The notes under the pieces: generated by a model
The model's input: only the letters and a program-made list of their open reading frames with translations
What the model was told of the DNA's origin: nothing
Database searches by the model: none
Shown: positions 15,812 to 27,973 of the stretch, in pieces
Layout: each line of letters starts with the position of its first letter
Position numbering within the stretch: the stretch's first letter is position 1
Assembly: GCF_000224145.3 (NCBI RefSeq)
Contig: NW_004190387.2
Location: 101,464-165,463 of the forward strand
Reading direction: 5' to 3'
Source of the DNA: Ciona intestinalis
Taxonomy: Eukaryota; Chordata; Ascidiacea; Phlebobranchia; Cionidae
Length of the DNA: 64,000 nt
Translations under genes and position numbers: made by a program

Positions 15812-16004
15812 TTAGTAGGGTGGGGGAAGACGGGGTACCTTTAGCACATAATATCCAAATATCCTGATCGTGTTTTAACAATTATACGGTCTATTGGAGT
15901 CGTGAGGATATGGTTTTATAATTCCTTGAATGTTCTTTGTTTACTTCCAAATGGGTCGAGAAAATAGAATGAAAAGGTGTCCCATCTTCCCCCACTCTAC
16001 TATA
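15812..16004. mobile_element. MITE copy, full length (193 bp)
   Basis: TAGTAGGGTGGGGGAAGACG to CCCCCACTCTACTATA; terminal inverted repeats intact. Good reference copy of the family. Confidence 0.85.
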
Positions 16005-16129
16005 ACCACAGAACGAAACTATTAAATGCGACAATATGGCGAAACATAGAGCAACGTGAACTTTTGAATACATTTTTGGTATTTTTGGTACTACGATATT
16101 GGTATTTGAAATGATTGAAAACAACTTTT

Positions 16130-19100
16130 TCACTCTGATTCTTTTTTCTTTTGGTTTAAAAGTTCGACCAGTTCGTCTGCATCGTCAGACGTCTTTACTC
16201 GGATTAGCAACGGGACAATCTGGGGTAAAAGATAAACGTTTTGTGCGTTTAGAAAAGACATGACATAACTTTCATAATAATAATAACCACTTTATTTGTC
16301 TTCTCGATTACGGTAATGAAAAGTGAAAAATATTTGAAGCGAAAAGACAGGATATAGCGACGAAACAACATATGTTGAAATACGCAACAAATAATTTCAA
16401 GACTTTTACTGGTGACTTATTATTTCCGTGTTAGTACGTATGAAACATTTTTTGGCACAAATTTACTTTCCCAAGGTAAAAAACATTAAATTTAATAAAA
16501 AAAGTATGGAGCAATTTTTGGCACATATTTAAATTATTAAGTTAAATATGGTCATCGTGTTCTGGTGCAATTTTGTAAATGAAATATTAAATTCGACAAT
16601 ATATAATTATATATTTAGGAATAAACATAAAACTAACCTTGTTTGGTTCACTTTCACTAACAGGGGGGTTAGGTATGCAGGATATTGAGACATTATTTTT
16701 CCCTTGTTTTGAGACTGGCATAGCTGGGTTTAGTAGAATATTAAGCAGCAGATTTCCAAGTGAAGTGTCAGCTCTTATTATAAGCTGTGTTTTGCTTGAT
16801 GATTCTACAGATTTCAAGTGAATATGGCCGACGCCTTTATCAGTGTATGAGCCATCTTTCATGTAGAATAATTTACACCTGTGTAAGGGTTTTGGTGGTT
16901 AAGGAATATAGTAGGGTAGGGGAAGATGGGACACCTCTTCGTTCTATTTTCTCGCCCATTTGGTAGTAAACAAAGAACATTTAAAGAATTATAAAACCGT
17001 ATCCTCACGACTCATATATACCGCTGTTAATTGTTTAAAATATTATTTTAATATTAGGTGCTAAAGGTGTCAAATCTTACACCGCAGTGCTATACATTTA
17101 GGAATATACAAAGGGCTCAAATTCTATTTTGAAACATTTCTTTACGTGGCACACAAAAACCAGGTGTGTAGTGAATGAAGCATGGTTAATGGTTATATCA
17201 CGCCTTATATTTTACAAAAAGAATGGGACCAGACCCGACTAGATGCACCATAAACTTACCCTAACTAACAATAGTTTTAAAAGTTCCATCATGTTGTTAA
17301 AAGCGTGTTTATCTCTCCGCCTAAAAATTATTTTTTTACTTCTTACTTTTTAGTGTAGAAGGCGTCCTCCTCTGTCACAACTTGTGAGTCGTTTTTCGGA
17401 GGAACATATTCTTCTTCAGTTGTCTGTATAAAATGAAGGAAAAATGCTGAAATTTAGATGCTTGGTGAAAAAGCTGAAAAGTTTTTGAAAGACGAAACAG
17501 AAATAATTAACATATGTAAGTCATACTAGCGTTGCAATACTGGCAATGACAGTCGTTATAACACTGGTGTTCTGTTTCATACACCTCGTGTCCGCTTACA
17601 AGTTACTAAGTATGTAACTTCAAGGATGATATTTTTTTTTGATGTATGGCTCACAAATTGGAATACTGGGTTAAGGTGATTATCGTTAAATGTCTTGACC
17701 AAAACATATACTGCCACTAGACCACAATGAGTTTATGTTAAAACAGCAATAAAAACCAATTTCTTACCAGAGGTTTAGTTACTGTAGAATCTGGAGCAAC
17801 TGGTTTAGAACCTCCAACCATTGTTGAGGAAAACTGAAAACCTGTAAAACCGGTCGTTTCCGGTTTACTGCTGCTTGCGAAGGAACCAAACCCTTTGAAA
17901 GGGGAAGGGGCACTGGGTTTGAATCCACCCAAGGGGTTTTCTGGTGGGGACGTGACAGTTGATTTAGCCGTAGGTATTAAAGTAGTTGTGTCCGCTGGCG
18001 TGATTGGTTTTATTTCAAAATAACTTTTAGCTTGAGATTTTTCTTGGGTGGGTTTTGAACTTGGGGAACTTTCAACTGCAGAGCCTTGTCTGTATAAAGT
18101 AGGAAACTTATTTAGTTTATAATGTTAAACAAAATATAAAAAAAGCTTTGATTAAAAATATTCTGGTATCTTCTCATCCTACATGAGTGAGGTGCTATAC
18201 AACTGTTTACCTGAGCCGTGATTCGGAAAAAAACAGTTTTATAATTCTTCGAATGTTCTTTGTTTACTGCCAAATGGGACGAGAAAACAGAATGGAACGG
18301 TGTCGTAGGCGCCAAACTTTGTAAAACACAGGGGAGGCAGGGATAGTTAGACACACAATCTAATGAAACAAATCTAACTTATTGGTTGCAATGTTTACTA
18401 AATAATGAAGTGTAGAAAGTTCCAGGGTTGACCTGCCTACCCTGCCACCCCAGGTTTGGTGCCCATGAATGGTGTCCCATCTTTACTTTGAACATAAAAT
18501 AAACAAGCCAACAAAACGTTGATATATTTAACTTACGAACTGTCACATTCAGATTGACTTCCCGAGCCATATTTATCATCGATGTCGCTCAAATATTTCT
18601 GATAATCCTTAAATATCGGTGACAGATCACAAAGCGGGTTCTTTACTACATGATCCTGTAATACAGAGGAAAGGTAATTATTTTTCAGTTCTAAATTTCA
18701 CAATAAGTTGATTTTAGTTTCAATCACATGTTTTTTGTAATAGGCTACTAACTTTATTCTATATCTTATAGTATAGGCCCTATATATATTACATGTATAA
18801 ATTATGAAATTGATAAAAATAAATAAAACGCATGATTAATAAAAAAGTAGGCTCTATTAAAACTAATAAACGTTGACGTTCTTAAATGTTTTAAATTTTA
18901 ACGCTTTTTTTTACATTTTTTTTTTTACAAGTTTTTGTTATTTTTGATATATTTCTCAAATGCAAGTACTGTTATGTGGTTGTCTTGTAAAGTAGAAACT
19001 TTTTGTAAAAACTTTTTTTCACAATTTTTTTTTACAATTTTTTGTTATTTTTCATATTTTTATATATTTATATATAATTGTTATATATAATATTTCACAT

Positions 19101-21228
19101 ATAATTTTAAATGCGAGTACTGTTATGCGTTGGGCAGTGCAACACTCAAATACCGTGTTACCATATAACTAAAACATAGAAAAGTGAAAACAATATATTA
19201 CCGTAATCCATTGGCTGACACTTTTGTTTAGAGCACTTAGATGTCTGTTGTATTCAGATTCACCAGAATTCTCTTTTACTGCTGGTTTACTTTCATTCGT
19301 CTTGGTTTCTAATGGTTTATCTTCAGCTGGTGGCTTGGCTACTGAAGTTGAACTCTGTATAATAACGATGGTGTAAAAAACAGTTTTTCTATATTGTTTA
19401 AAAAAGCAAAAAGTTGGTAAAAATATGTGTTTTTTTCCGTATAGAAGGGTGGGAAAGATAGTACATCCGTTTCATTTGGTAGTAAACAAAGAACTTGCAA
19501 AGAATTGTAAAACTGTATCCTCATTACGCTTTATACCGTTAATTGTTTAAAACCTGATCAAGATATTTGGATATTATGTGCTAATAAAGGTGTCTCATTT
19601 AAAACCACAGTACTATATTGGTTAAAAAAAAGATGCATAAAATACAGTTACACTCATAGTTGTCAAACATAGGGCACCCCTTAATGTGGCAAACAAAAGA
19701 AATAATGTACACACTATACACACATATAAAGTAACGATTTCTAACCTCTGATATATTACTGCTTGATACTTCAACAGTTTTTCCATCATTACTACCTGTT
19801 AAAGTAGAAGTTATTAACAACTAAAACATAATACTCTCGTGAGTTGTATTGTAACTAACTGTGTAAACTACAGAAAAAGTCCCGGTAACATATATATATA
19901 AATATATATTACAGAAATTAGTAAATACACAAGATCGCATCAGCTATAGTATGTACATGATGTCATAACTTAATCACTTAAACCCCGTATTTAATTACGA
20001 AACATCGAGTCTAAAGTTCTAAACATCATTACTCTTGTGTCTACTAGTATTGTTTAAGGAAGTTGGAGGGTTACAAATTACAATATAAGGTGTACTGACA
20101 AGTTTCTTTCTTCCAATAAAATGTAAATATTACTCCAACCCAGTGGTCACTATCTAATGGGTTGTCTAAATTATTAGACATACAAAAAAGAAAAAAATAA
20201 TTTCCCCCAAAAAAACAAACACCTCAAAGTAGCATATATACATATGTTAACTCGTAAGCTGGCAAAGGAGGTGTTAAACAGAACACCTGTGTGATAACGA
20301 CTATAGTTTTCCGCCCACGCGAGCAGAAAGCAAGTTGCATTTATTTTGGGGTCTATGTTAAAATCTGTACCTTGCATGGCAGTTGTTAATCCAGCTTTGG
20401 AAGATAATGTGAATTTCCCTGCTGTTCCAAAACCACCAGAACTTGAACCAAAACCTTTAAAACCATTTGACCCAACAACACCTGTTGGCTTCAAGCCACC
20501 GAAGCCAGAAAAAGCACCCGTAGAACCCTGTAGAGTATAGTGTAATGCATTGAATATTCTTGTAGTGGCTTATCGTATATAAAAAACGTAGTGTGTTTCA
20601 GACATCATATTGTATTAAAATGTTATAAAATATAGGTTCAAAAGGCTTTTTTTGGTTGTGTGTGGGCAGGGCTATTTTATATTGTTTCAAACTTCGCTAC
20701 TGTAATTAAATACAGAAATAAAAGTTATTATAGTAGGGTCAGGGTGGGGAAGGATGGGACAGCTAATTTCTCGTTCCATTTGGTATTAAACAAAGAATAT
20801 TTAAAGAATTATAAAACCTTGTCCTCACGACTACCATACACCGTTGTTGGTTGTTTAAAACACGATCAGAAATCAGGATATTATGTGCTAAAGGTATCCC
20901 ATCTTACCCCACCTTACTATATTCTAAAAAAACTATGTTATGTCTTTTTTACATAAATTGTTCATTTTTACCCCAGGTTGTCCCGTTGCTTATCAGAGCA
21001 TTAATTATTTTCCAAATTTGCTACCAGAATCCAAGAGTCAATATATCATTCATTATAATGTTGATCACCAACCTCTGGTTTTTCTCCCACTCTTCTTCTT
21101 GCTTTTTTAAAAACTCTTCCTTTCAGAACATCTGCATCAGCAGGAGTAAAAACCCCTGCCTCCTGAGGCTCTTCTTCCTCCTCCCAGTTTTGATCCGTGA
21201 GATATTTATCAGCTACTCTCTTCGACAT
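16130..21228 (-). CDS. NUP50: Nucleoporin NUP50
   Basis: Known role: nuclear-basket nucleoporin that binds importin-alpha and Ran and promotes import-complex disassembly. Exons: 21073-21228 (ATG 21226-21228), 20371-20527, 19746-19795, 19202-19354, 18537-18655, 17768-18089, 17347-17423, 16638-16878, 16130-16219 (stop 16130-16132). Phases all agree; 1365 nt, 454 aa (human 468). The N-terminal importin-binding segment is conserved (KRVADKYLTDQNWEEEEE, then KKARRR). A few FG motifs follow in exons 2 and 6, then a conserved helix (LSALNKSVSQWI ... NPLCDLSPIFKDYQKYL). The C-terminal Ran-binding domain spans about residues 335-450 (EEDAFYTKKCKLFYMKDGSY, then TQLIIRADTSLGNLLLN). Exon 1 ends in a weak donor, GTTGGT. 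Introns carry MITE and SINE copies. Confidence 0.93.
16280..16385. repeat. ~95-bp interspersed repeat copy
   Basis: CTTTATTTGTCTTCTCGATT ... AAAATATTTGAAGCGAAAAG; matches the copies near 2395, 5566 and 32636. In NUP50 intron 8. Confidence 0.55.
16907..17094. mobile_element. MITE copy
   Basis: ATAGTAGGGTAGGGGAAGAT to CCGCAGTGCTATA; NUP50 intron 7. Confidence 0.75.
17523..17640. mobile_element. SINE-body fragment
   Basis: AATGACAGTCGTTATAACAC ... CATACACCTCGTGTCCGC in a NUP50 intron. Confidence 0.55.
18418..18470. repeat. Short repeat shared with 62868-62910
   Basis: CCTGCCTACCCTGCCACCCC followed by AGGTTTGG; the reverse complement recurs at 62868 (CCGAACCTGGGTGGCAGGGT). Probably the end of another small element. 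Confidence 0.4.
19440..19617. mobile_element. MITE copy
   Basis: ATAGAAGGGTGGGAAAG to CCACAGTACTATA; NUP50 intron 3. Confidence 0.65.
20228..20345. mobile_element. SINE-body fragment
   Basis: GTTAACTCGTAAGCTGGCA ... GAACACCTGTGTGATAACGA; ends 26 bp from NUP50 exon 2. Confidence 0.55.
20729..20922. mobile_element. MITE copy
   Basis: TATAGTAGGGTCAGGGTGGG to CCCCACCTTACTATA; NUP50 intron 1. Confidence 0.8.
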
Positions 21229-23399
21229 GATTCAGCTCAAAAAAAAGGGAAAAATGTCCACAATTTCTTTTAGAAGAAAAATGCTCAGTTTTTCCAGTAG
21301 ACAGTGCACAATTATTATTGATAATAATAATAATAATACTCAATAGAAAACCTTGGTCTGTACTCTACATAACAAAAAAATTAGATTTTTCACACAACTT
21401 TTTTCGAAAGAAAAATGTTTGTTTTTTACTCTAGTGCATAGCAACTATTCTTGATAATATCAAACAGTCCACACTACACAAGAAAACAAATTTTCAACTT
21501 GATTTTTCTACAATATTCCACATAGCAGTGTACAGCAAATAGTCTTAATAATTTCTAACATAAAAACAGTTTTTCTGTTTTTTCTAACTCTGTAAAAACA
21601 ACAAAACATTAATCTTTAAGTTAACACAAAGATAAAAATTCGGCAAGTCTACGGTTTTATTGCACATCATATTTTAAGGCAGTGGTTTTTAATCTGCTTG
21701 TACTAATACATTGATAGATAGTTAATGATGGGTACTGATTATTTCACTGTAAAGAAATACAATATATATATAATAGCAGTGTTTAAACTAAATTGGGTTT
21801 AGCTGGTAACAGTAGCAAAAAAAACTGCAAAAATCAGACCAAATATTTAGGCACAAATTGCAAGGACTTAACCACAGATATATATATTGTATATGTGGTT
21901 TTCATGAACAAGTATGTGCACCACATAGTTTAAAAACCACTAAAATACGGTCTTGTACAGATTTAAAAAATCCACTATCCTATAGTTTTAGTTTCCCTAT
22001 GATTCAAAACCACTGCAATAAATAATGTGTGAAAAACACCAATGAGTAATAGGACAGTATCATGGTATGAATCAGCCAATAAACCTTGTATAGTATAATG
22101 TAACCAATGTAGATAACATATAGTAGGGTGAGGTAAGATTGGACACCTTTAACACATAATATCCAAATATTCTGATCGTGTTTTAAACAATTAACAACGG
22201 TCTATGGGATTCGTGAGTATACGATTTTTATAATTCTTTGAATGTTCTTTGTTTACTACCAAATGGGACGAGAAAATAGAATGAAAAGGTGTCCCATCTT
22301 CACCCATCCTACTATATTGAAACTTGCATGCTTTTCCTTGCATTGTATGGCTTAAAATATAAAAATAGACGGAAGAAAATGTGGCAAAGAAGATAGAAAT
22401 GCATTATGAGAAAAATGGGCATGAAACATTAAACAATGAATCAGTTATTCATAAAATACATCATGTGTCATTTGTTTGCGCAAATACAGAATGGAAGACT
22501 AGAACATGATTATAAAACAATTTTAAACAACTGCTAAGCAGTGGGAACCCTAATGATACAATACCAAACTTCCTTAATAAAAAAACTTTCAAAAAAGATA
22601 AAATTACAAAAGAAAATATCCAAAACTATTTGAATGCAAAGTATAAATATTAATTGGTTTTACCCTGAGAATAGTTTTAATTTTATCCAAAAATGCCATT
22701 AAACTTTTTATATTCAATTAAAATACATTTTAATTAAAACAGGATACAACTGAAGATATATCTAAAGTAAATAACTCTGCTGTTGTAGAATTGTTAAATA
22801 AATTATAATTGGGTAAAATTGCACTGGAAGGCATGTAAGAAAAAGCAATGAAGAAATTGATGATAAAAGTGAAGATATTTGCACAACTACAATTAATGTA
22901 CAAACTAAATAACCCTGGGTTTTATATTTACTGCACGGAAAAAATATAAAAGTAATTTTCATATTGGCAGAAAAGAGTAAGATTTAAAATGAAAAACTGT
23001 ACATGATGTAAACATGAAAGAGCAAATGCAAAATTGAAGAGTAAAAGCTGGGACGTATTATATATATATATATATATATATATTAAACTAAATCTAGTTT
23101 AAGTATTTTACTTTGGTCCGCAGATGTTATTACTAATTACTATATTAATCCAATTTTCTAATTTTGTTGCACTATTTATAGAAACATAGTGTTACTTGGT
23201 CATTAATAGCATTCATAATTCTCTCTATATATAGCATTAAAATGTGTGCTATAAGTCACAAAGCATGTATGCCAAATTAAACATGAAATTTGACCTTTAA
23301 TTTAAATTAGGACTTTTGCCTTGGTAATTTGGTATTCTACTATTCTAGTATGGTATTTATTTTAAAGATAATACAGAGCAATTATAAACAAGTTTAAAG
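21229..23399. other. Intergenic, NUP50 upstream to PDZD8 3' end
   Basis: 2.2 kb, very AT-rich. It contains one MITE (22129-22316) and a TA microsatellite (about 23060-23084). The 3' UTR of the PDZD8-like gene probably lies at the right end. No C1-domain or other coding exon seen on the minus strand here. Confidence 0.55.
22129..22316. mobile_element. MITE copy
   Basis: TATAGTAGGGTGAGGTAAGA to CACCCATCCTACTATA. Confidence 0.8.
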
Positions 23400-25730
23400 T
23401 TACAAAACGGGGGCCTCTACTTTAGTTATGATTGTAGCGTCTCCAAAACAATACTCAAGTCGAAAACCGCTTCTGTGTCGAAAATTCTCATTCACTCTGC
23501 CGCGGAACTCAAGCAATGACTTCAAAGGCGGTGAAATTTTATAAAGTCGTGTGAATTTCTGTGACGTTACCAATCGACAATGCATTTCAAGCTCGAATAA
23601 TGGAATGGCTAGATTTCCCATAAGCTTTGGCTGCGTATAATTCGCCATTGGCTGGTTTTTCGAAGCAAACCAAAACCGTATATTGAGGTACTTATGTTCG
23701 GTTGTGACAGGCAGTTTAAATTTTTCATTTTTCCATGTGTATTCGTTGCTTCCGGTAGGGCAGAGTGTGGTCTTTGAAATAACGGAAGTTTTAGTTACTT
23801 TGGCAAAATTTAGTTTTTCTGAATTTGATTCTCGGTCTGTAGAAAAAGATGCTCTTAGAGATGAAGTACTTGGAGCAGGAGCAACCTCTTTAACTGATAA
23901 ATCAATCCCTGGAGTTTTGGGAGAACGAATCAGGTCCTCCACAACTGGAGGTGGGAGATCTGGGGTCTTTGGTTTTAATACATTCTCCTCAATTTTAAGC
24001 AGCTCCCTGTACTCTTCAGAGTCAAGATCAGAGTAATCTGATTCAGTGTCTTCATCACTATGAAGGCTATCATTCGTCATTTCTTCAGTTAAGAAGCTTC
24101 CTTTATTAGTAAACCTATCACAAGATGAATCCAGATCCACTGTGCTACTATTTGACATTTTACTATAAGATCGGACCCTTTGAACTTTAAAACGAAATCT
24201 TTCTTTCTTGTTTCTAATGCTCTCAATCACCGCTACAGCTTGGCTTAATGACGAGATAGAATTCCCGTTTATCTCGAGAATTTTATCTCCAGTATGAATT
24301 CCAGACTGTCTAAATATCGACGCGTTTTCCGTGAGTGATTTAACATGAACAGCAGTCACTGTTTCACCGTCTGGTTTGGTGAAAGGCAATTCGTGTAATG
24401 TAGCACTAAAATTACGCGTCACCATTAAGTAGGAAAGAGTTGACGGAACAACCTTTTTTAAATTGCTTTTTCGCTTAGGAGTTGTAACTCCTATTGGCTT
24501 AAAGTCTGAAAGGTTAGACGTGCTTGCCTTCAAAGTTTCATGTGTTGTGCTAAGCTTTTCACTTGTACTTGCTGAACCATTTGTAAAAGTTTGAAAAAGT
24601 TTTTTAGGCTCTAAGTTTATCCCGTTTGCTTTAACTTCAGAACTCACATCTCGTTTCTCTTTTTGTGGCGAACCAAAAAAACTTCTTTCTATTTTTTCCT
24701 CATTTAACAAGGGCGTATTCTCACAGGATACCTCATCAAGCGACAATGTCGCGAAAACAACAGTTTGAGAGTTTGGATCTTTTCCGTCTTTTACAGGAAT
24801 AAGCAGTCTTGTACATGCAGCTATAATTACTTCAACAGCTGTCAGATTTACATGGACTTCACTTACTTCCTCCTCAGAATGATGCTTGACGTGCTGGAAC
24901 GAAAAGACTGGGTTGTACCGTAGTTTATAATGTGGAAAGGTGTGTTTCTTTTTAATTGTTCGTCGAATCTGGTTCACAATTAAAGACCCAAGTTGGGGAA
25001 GTTGCTTCGTCTCAAAACTTGTATCAACGTCAAACTTAATGTCTGGTTCCTCCACAAAACATACTGACCAATGCGCACATGGGAATCGTGAAAATTGAAG
25101 TCGAATGCTCCCCTTTAAATATTTAATCCGAAGCGAAACAAATGCAGTTTTACCGAACACTAAATCCACGTCCACAGCTAGACGGAGATTTCCGTCATAT
25201 TCAATATCAATATCTATGGTTACATTGTCCGGTAATGGTCCATTTATCTGACACTTTGGATCATCCATAGTTACACCGTGTATTATCGGCAAATTACTCC
25301 CAAGTTCTATGTCATGGATTTTAAGCGACTGTAAAAACCGGCTAGCAGCTTTTGTTTCCATTAACTCCATCAGCTCCACATTGATTTTCTTTAACACCCA
25401 CTTGTGTAGGTCCATTGAGTTTCTCCATTCGTTGAAAACGAAGAAAATGATCATATTTAGAAACCTACATGTCTCCGAACAATGCTCATCTCCCCCGGAG
25501 TTCAAGTTCTCATGCAACAAGCGGCCAACGCTTAATTTTTTGAACAACTTAGGCTTTTTAGGCGGTGCAATGGACTTTGTGTATTCATGCAGAAGATACA
25601 TAACAACAGCAACAACTGTCAAAGCCCCGAGAATGAATGAAATTGTTATTGCACTGAGATATTGTACAGCATCAGTTACGTTCGTAATAAGAGATATTAA
25701 GCCGCCCATTTTGAACACAAGTTTCAACAA
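23400..25730 (-). CDS. PDZD8: PDZD8-like ER lipid-transfer protein, single exon, no C1 domain
   Basis: Known role: PDZD8 sits in the ER membrane and moves lipids at ER contact sites through its SMP domain. The 776-aa ORF starts at 25730; an internal Met at 25709 (MGGLISLI) is equally plausible as start. Order: N-terminal membrane segment (about residues 28-48), SMP domain (about 85-290; CRFLNMIIFF, then VDLVFGKTAF, then LPQLGSLIVNQIRR), a first C2-like stretch (about 295-345), a PDZ domain (about 435-520; SGIHTGDKILEINGNSISSL), an acidic linker (EDTESDYSDLDSEEYRELL) and a C-terminal C2-like domain (about 655-770). Human PDZD8 has about 1154 aa with a further C1 domain and coiled coil; here a stop follows the second C2-like domain. 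An alternative donor just before the stop (AAA|GTAGAG) could in principle extend it. No upstream intron is needed. Confidence 0.88.
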   Translation of the reverse strand: MLKLVFKMGGLISLITNVTDAVQYLSAITISFILGALTVVAVVMYLLHEYTKSIAPPKKPKLFKKLSVGRLLHENLNSGGDEHCSETCRFLNMIIFFVFNEWRNSMDLHKWVLKKINVELMELMETKAASRFLQSLKIHDIELGSNLPIIHGVTMDDPKCQINGPLPDNVTIDIDIEYDGNLRLAVDVDLVFGKTAFVSLRIKYLKGSIRLQFSRFPCAHWSVCFVEEPDIKFDVDTSFETKQLPQLGSLIVNQIRRTIKKKHTFPHYKLRYNPVFSFQHVKHHSEEEVSEVHVNLTAVEVIIAACTRLLIPVKDGKDPNSQTVVFATLSLDEVSCENTPLLNEEKIERSFFGSPQKEKRDVSSEVKANGINLEPKKLFQTFTNGSASTSEKLSTTHETLKASTSNLSDFKPIGVTTPKRKSNLKKVVPSTLSYLMVTRNFSATLHELPFTKPDGETVTAVHVKSLTENASIFRQSGIHTGDKILEINGNSISSLSQAVAVIESIRNKKERFRFKVQRVRSYSKMSNSSTVDLDSSCDRFTNKGSFLTEEMTNDSLHSDEDTESDYSDLDSEEYRELLKIEENVLKPKTPDLPPPVVEDLIRSPKTPGIDLSVKEVAPAPSTSSLRASFSTDRESNSEKLNFAKVTKTSVISKTTLCPTGSNEYTWKNEKFKLPVTTEHKYLNIRFWFASKNQPMANYTQPKLMGNLAIPLFELEMHCRLVTSQKFTRLYKISPPLKSLLEFRGRVNENFRHRSGFRLEYCFGDATIITKVEAPVL

Positions 25731-27973
25731 TAACGTTGGTTATTTCGTGCAAGTCTCGTAGCTTCACATTTTATCCATTGAATAAATATTTTTCACAGTA
25801 TGGTAAATAACCACTATAATGTCTATACTGCAAAAAATATACCAGAGTTTTTCATTATATGTAATAAAACTAAACACTAGGAGAATCCTCCGTTACGCTA
25901 CAGATTAGGGTATATAATGGAATGTGTTGGAGGTTGGTGGTTAAGGGTTAGCGAATAACATATGTTAACTTTATAGGCACTGGTGAAGAATCCTCCAATA
26001 CAGATTAGGCTGGCGGAAAGTGTTAGGGGTTGGTAAATAAAGTGGAGCGAAGATTCCTCACTAGCACCACTTTATAGACTGACATGGATGTTTCCAGCTA
26101 TTGTCCATAATTTTGCAACAATTTCAGTCAAATTTATAATCTTGACGATAAAAACTGTCAAATCGAAAAGACGGGTAAAAAATAGCTTACCGATTTTCTG
26201 TTTAATATATAATGAAACGCATACAACAATAACTAAAAAAACAAGGTGTATCACTTTACACAAAACCTAAATAAACGGCGCCATTAATAGTTATTACTCT
26301 GTTATTTTTTCGCGCAAACGTTAATGCAAAAAATGTCTTGTATACTTTATTAAACAACCCCACCAATCCATAAGCACAACATGCATTATTTCACACTATA
26401 CCCCAGCAAGTTAATCATGGCGTAACTAATGCCAACTACTCTACAAATCAGTTATAACACATTTTAATGCTATTACAAAAATGCAAAATATGTTTCAGCG
26501 CTAATACAAAATCGCGCGAATAACGCACTGACATAGAAATAAGAATACATATAAAGTAAATAATTTGTTTCTTCGTCACACTTAAGCAACTGCGCAACAC
26601 TTGAATAGAATATTAAAGTAATAATTTAATTTTAAGGGTTTAAAATTGAGTCGTGCCTAAATATGAAAATAATTTTGATTCAAACAAATAAAATATGACA
26701 CGTTGTCAACAAATTATATAATTTCGAAACAGAGTGTCACCATTAAACGTGTAGTAGTTTGGAGCGGAGTATGTTTATATACAGACTCTGGTTTGGGGTA
26801 GGTAAATGTTTTTAACTCTCTTTTCTCGTCTTAATCGGTAGTAAACAAGAATATTTATTTACTTATATAACCCATATCCTTGTGACTCCAAAATGGCGTT
26901 AACTGTTTTAAATACGATCCAAAAATGTCGGATATTAAGTGTCTACTGTATCTTGCCCAAAAAAGTAGTATATTTATCTCATCTTCCAACAAGTGTGACC
27001 GAAGTCGATAATTCCGTATTTTCACTGTAACTATGTATATAGTACTAAATTATTTGTCGCCTAGTCCAGTGCTTTTCAACCATGCAAGAATTCATATGAA
27101 AAAAAACTGTAGAAAAATGGCTAAATTTGTTAAAAATGTTCAAAACTGAGTATTATTGCTGAAAATTGTTGAAGTTTGTGATGCACCCTTGTATACACTT
27201 TTGTTCTGGTGCACCACTGCAAATGTGTATACTGAACGGAAGCGAATATAATACTCGCGTAGCGGGCAACGACTATTGTTTCAACTCGGATGTTCTTTTA
27301 AAATACTTTTTTTTTCAATATAAACATGACAGCCCGTTTGTCCTGTTTAAAACTGGTGCCCTGTGTCCGCTTGGTAGATACGTATAGGCCTATGTAACTT
27401 TATGGGTAATTATTTTTTTAATGTATGGCTGACAATTCAGACCATCGTGTCGGAACAATCGGCGACTACTGCCGTCAAGCAGGAAACACGCCCGCAATTG
27501 CAGGAGCACGCCCTTATAGTAAACTCCTCAAGTATTTAGATTTCCACTTGGCCTTCTACGTGTACTATGTGATAAACTTTTTATTGCTACAAGAATTTAA
27601 AATGGACCTTTATACCACATATAGAGATACTAATGTATTATTGGTTTATACAGGTACGCCATATAAATATACCAAGCGCCGTAAGCAGATTTACGAAAGA
27701 AAAACGCTTTAACATAATAATCTACAATGATCTTATAGAAAATAACGATTTATAAGAGGGCATGTATGGGTTTTGCGCTTTAAAACAAATAAATAAATAT
27801 GTTTGCTACACTGCTCCAGCAGTTTTATGAAGTCACTGATTAATAAGACACCGTGTATGTATATATATACTATACGTTTTTTTAAATCACCTTTCCATTA
27901 AACGAAAATACATCACAAGAGTACAGTTTGAAACTTGGAGAGGCGATAAAGCGTTGCTTTGAACTAAGACTCT
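25731..27973. other. Intergenic, PDZD8 upstream to COMT 3' end
   Basis: 2.2 kb. An imperfect direct repeat at 25880-26045 (CCTCCG/CCTCCA, then TACAGATTAGG, then GTTGG..AAATAA twice), a decayed MITE at about 26775-26975 and a decayed SINE at about 27360-27515. No gene seen. Confidence 0.5.

Larger units (their letters stand above)
13671..16129. other. Intergenic, PHF21A upstream to NUP50 3' end
   Basis: 2.5 kb with no convincing gene. It holds MITEs at 14989-15176 and 15812-16004, SINE-body units at 15388-15600, and AT-rich unique sequence. The PHF21A promoter should lie just above 13670; I see no clear TATA or initiator. Confidence 0.55.
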
